Part shown: positions 5,803-7,511 of the stretch, one piece after another
Layout: every line of letters starts with the position of its first letter
Numbering within the stretch: the first letter of the stretch is position 1
Source of the DNA: Mucilaginibacter sp.
Lineage (GTDB): Bacteria > Bacteroidota > Bacteroidia > Sphingobacteriales > Sphingobacteriaceae
NCBI GenBank assembly: GCA_025934475.1
Contig: JAICXZ010000138.1
Coordinates: forward strand, 1 to 7,511
Reading direction: 5' to 3'
Length of the DNA: 7,511 nt
The notes under the pieces: generated by a model
The model's input: only the letters and a program-made list of their open reading frames with translations
Database searches by the model: none
What the model was told of the DNA's origin: nothing
Program-made: the position numbers and the translations under genes

Positions 5803-7380
5803 TTACTCTTTAGTCCATTTATGATCTACCATCCGCCATATTTCAAGCGGATTTCCGTCTTTTAATTCATCAGGCAACAAATCGTTGCTCCAGTTTTGCC
5901 ATGCTACGGGGCGGGCGAAACGTTTAATAGCACCTGTTCCTACAGAGGTAAAACGTCCGTCGGTTGTGGCAGGGAACGGTCCGCCATGCTGCATGGAAGG
6001 AATCACCTCCACGCCTGTCGGCACATTGTTCAGGATAACACGGCCGGCAATATTTACCAGGCCCTGGATCAGGTCCTTATATTTTTTTAAATCGCCTTCA
6101 TCAGCTACAACGCTAGCTGTCAATTGACCATGCAAAGCATCCACCACCTGCTGTAACTGTACCTCATAGTCAGCAGTCACCAGCAAAGAATAAGGCCCGA
6201 AAACCTCTTCCCTTAATTTAGGATTGACGATAAACGATGAGGCGCTTACCTCCGCAACCACAGGCCGCGCCTGGTTTGCCTTTTCCCGGTTAATGTTGGC
6301 CGATGTGCCTATCATCGACACCCCCTGCTCCTGCAACATTTCTTCAAAAAGATTCGAATAGTTTTTGCTGATGCCTGGTGTAAGCATGGTAGAAGAGGCG
6401 ACCTTTTCGATCGCTTCACCAAGAGCTTGTTTAAACTTATCTGTTACCGGCGACTTGATCGCTATTAACAACCCCGGGTTAGTACAAAACTGGCCCGCTC
6501 CCAAAGTGATAGACGCTGCATACTGCTCGGCAATTTCCTGGTAACGGTTCTCCAAAGCTTCGGGCAACAGGATTGTAGGATTGATACTGCCCATCTCGGC
6601 AAAAACCGGGATTGGATGCTCGCGCTCCTGGGCCAGTTTAACTAAGGCTGTTCCGCCACGGTACGAACCGGTAAAAGTGACTGTCTTCGTCTTTGGATGA
6701 TTAACCAACGCTTCACCAACGGCATAGCCATCGTCATAAAGCATGGAGAAAACGCCCTCGGGCAAGTTATTTCTTTCAGCCGCTTTTTTTATCGCTTCAC
6801 CGACTAGTGCGCTGGTACCCGGATGGGCCGGATGAGCCTTCACAACAACTGTACATCCTGCGGCCAAAGCAGACGCCGTGTCTCCACCCGCAACCGAAAA
6901 TGCCAGCGGGAAATTACTTGCGCCAAAAATCACCACCGGGCCAACCGGCACCAGCATCTTGCGGATATCCGCCCTTGGTGCAGGCTGACGGTTGGGTTGC
7001 GCACTGTCAATCGTAGCTTCAACCCAAGAGCCTTCTTCAACCAGGTCGGCAAACATATTAAGCTGACTGGTAGTGCGCCCGCGTTCACCCTGCAAACGAC
7101 CTTGCGGCAAACCGCTTTCGGCTATAGCCCGTTCGATCAGCTCATCGCCCAGGTTGGTGATCTCCTCTGCGATATTGCGCAGGAAGGTTGCTTTGGCTTT
7201 TTTATCCAGGTAACGATAAGAAGCAAAAGCGTTTTCGGCGAGGGTTAAAGCCTCATCAACGTCCTCCTGGCTGGCGATGTGGAAATCGCCGTCCAGTTCT
7301 TTGTCGGATGCCGGATCGATAGCTTTAAATGTCTTCTTTCCGCCCTTATATTGATAGCCTATTAAATTCTCTGTTTTCAT
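5803..7380 (-). CDS. Alpha-ketoglutarate semialdehyde dehydrogenase (NADP+-type aldehyde dehydrogenase)
   Basis: 525 residues, matching the length of the alpha-ketoglutarate semialdehyde dehydrogenase branch of the aldehyde dehydrogenase superfamily (PF00171). Catalytic features are complete: oxyanion asparagine N156 in FGASNFPLAFS, coenzyme lysine K181 in VVVKAHPAHPG, glycine motif FTGSYRGG (236-243), general base E262 in VFAEMGSINP, and nucleophile C299 in GAGQFCTNPG. GQFCTNPG and AHPAHPGTS are hallmarks of this branch. It oxidises alpha-ketoglutarate semialdehyde (2,5-dioxopentanoate) to alpha-ketoglutarate, entering the TCA cycle. The same enzyme type ends the L-arabinose, glucarate and hydroxyproline pathways; the adjoining epimerase identifies hydroxyproline here. 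It is the first gene of the visible minus-strand cluster, with a promoter candidate 39-72 bases upstream of its ATG. The protein is cytoplasmic; NADP+ preference is inferred from family. Confidence 0.93.
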   Translation of the reverse strand: MKTENLIGYQYKGGKKTFKAIDPASDKELDGDFHIASQEDVDEALTLAENAFASYRYLDKKAKATFLRNIAEEITNLGDELIERAIAESGLPQGRLQGERGRTTSQLNMFADLVEEGSWVEATIDSAQPNRQPAPRADIRKMLVPVGPVVIFGASNFPLAFSVAGGDTASALAAGCTVVVKAHPAHPGTSALVGEAIKKAAERNNLPEGVFSMLYDDGYAVGEALVNHPKTKTVTFTGSYRGGTALVKLAQEREHPIPVFAEMGSINPTILLPEALENRYQEIAEQYAASITLGAGQFCTNPGLLIAIKSPVTDKFKQALGEAIEKVASSTMLTPGISKNYSNLFEEMLQEQGVSMIGTSANINREKANQARPVVAEVSASSFIVNPKLREEVFGPYSLLVTADYEVQLQQVVDALHGQLTASVVADEGDLKKYKDLIQGLVNIAGRVILNNVPTGVEVIPSMQHGGPFPATTDGRFTSVGTGAIKRFARPVAWQNWSNDLLPDELKDGNPLEIWRMVDHKWTKE

Positions 7381-7418
7381 AGATTAATACTTTCGTGTTT
7401 CGAGATTTTGATGTGACA

Positions 7419-7452
7419 CAAAGTTAGTCACTCCCGGCGCGAAGTCCTCAAA
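7419..7452 (-). promoter_or_regulatory. Bacteroidetes-type promoter for the hydroxyproline genes
   Basis: On the minus strand TTTG (7452-7449) is followed after 22 bases by TAACTTTG (7426-7419), a full match to TAnnTTTG. The spacing is at the long end of the accepted range. The -7 box is 38 bases ahead of the dehydrogenase ATG at 7380, giving a leader of roughly 30 bases. A small palindrome, TGTGACACA (7412-7420), overlaps the end of the -7 box and lies where transcription should start, a plausible operator position, but it is short and untested. Confidence 0.6.
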
Positions 7453-7480
7453 AGAACACGATTTATTGGTATTGTTACGT

Positions 7481-7511
7481 TTATGCAGTTTGAAATGCAC
7501 CGATCCGGCCC
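7481..7511. other. Right edge: neighbouring gene end or start, unresolved
   Basis: Two readings are possible. On the minus strand, one frame enters from the right edge and stops at TAA (7483-7481), giving nine residues ending GAFQTA; this would be the end of an upstream cluster gene. On the plus strand an ATG at 7483 opens MQFEMHRSG and runs off the edge; this would be a divergent gene, for example a regulator. The second is weakened by the lack of a well-placed promoter: TACGTTTA at 7476-7483 is a near match to TAnnTTTG but overlaps the ATG itself. A third minus-strand frame stays open to near 7385 but crosses the promoter and looks non-coding. Confidence 0.25.

Noticed and set aside
6823..7248. 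141-codon plus-strand frame opposite the aldehyde dehydrogenase
   Set aside because: It is antisense to a well-supported enzyme and shows no recognisable motif.

Overview
The window looks like chromosomal DNA from a Bacteroidetes (Bacteroidota) bacterium, most plausibly a member of the Sphingobacteriaceae such as Mucilaginibacter or Pedobacter. This rests on three things: two promoter candidates that match the Bacteroidetes-specific TTTG / TAnnTTTG consensus, the absence of clear Shine-Dalgarno sequences ahead of starts, and the style of the proteins (signal peptide ending in SFA-Q, a serine hydrolase fused to TPRs). The genus is an inference and was not tested by any search.

Left half, plus strand. 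Positions 1-228 hold the last 75 codons of a gene that reads like the C-terminus of a membrane fatty-acid desaturase. Its stop codon lies inside an overlapping pair of AT-rich palindromes, followed at once by a textbook Bacteroidetes promoter (247-277). That promoter drives a 144-codon gene of unknown function (296-730). Next come an exported beta-propeller-like protein with phytase-like/SdiA-regulated-type motifs (834-1742) and, 67 bases later, an exported class C beta-lactamase-fold serine hydrolase with a C-terminal TPR pair (1810-3210).

Right half, minus strand. Reading from right to left: an alpha-ketoglutarate semialdehyde dehydrogenase-type aldehyde dehydrogenase (7380-5803), a 4-hydroxyproline 2-epimerase with both catalytic cysteines (5724-4723) and a DadA-like FAD-dependent D-amino acid oxidoreductase (4658-3408). 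Together they supply three of the four steps that turn trans-4-hydroxy-L-proline into alpha-ketoglutarate: epimerisation to cis-4-hydroxy-D-proline, oxidation to pyrroline-4-hydroxy-2-carboxylate, and final oxidation of alpha-ketoglutarate semialdehyde. The missing step is the DapA-family pyrroline-4-hydroxy-2-carboxylate deaminase, which is not in the window and may lie beyond position 7511 or elsewhere. A good promoter candidate (7452-7419) precedes the dehydrogenase. The genes are separated by 78 and 64 bases; the first gap carries a heptanucleotide tandem repeat and a perfect hairpin.

The two halves converge on a 197-base intergenic region (3211-3407) with a 9-bp inverted repeat but no convincing gene. 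The window is mostly recognisable metabolism. I did not find clear evidence of a new system; the most interesting points are the non-coding elements between the hydroxyproline genes, the palindrome-promoter arrangement at 224-277, and the unassigned 144-residue protein.
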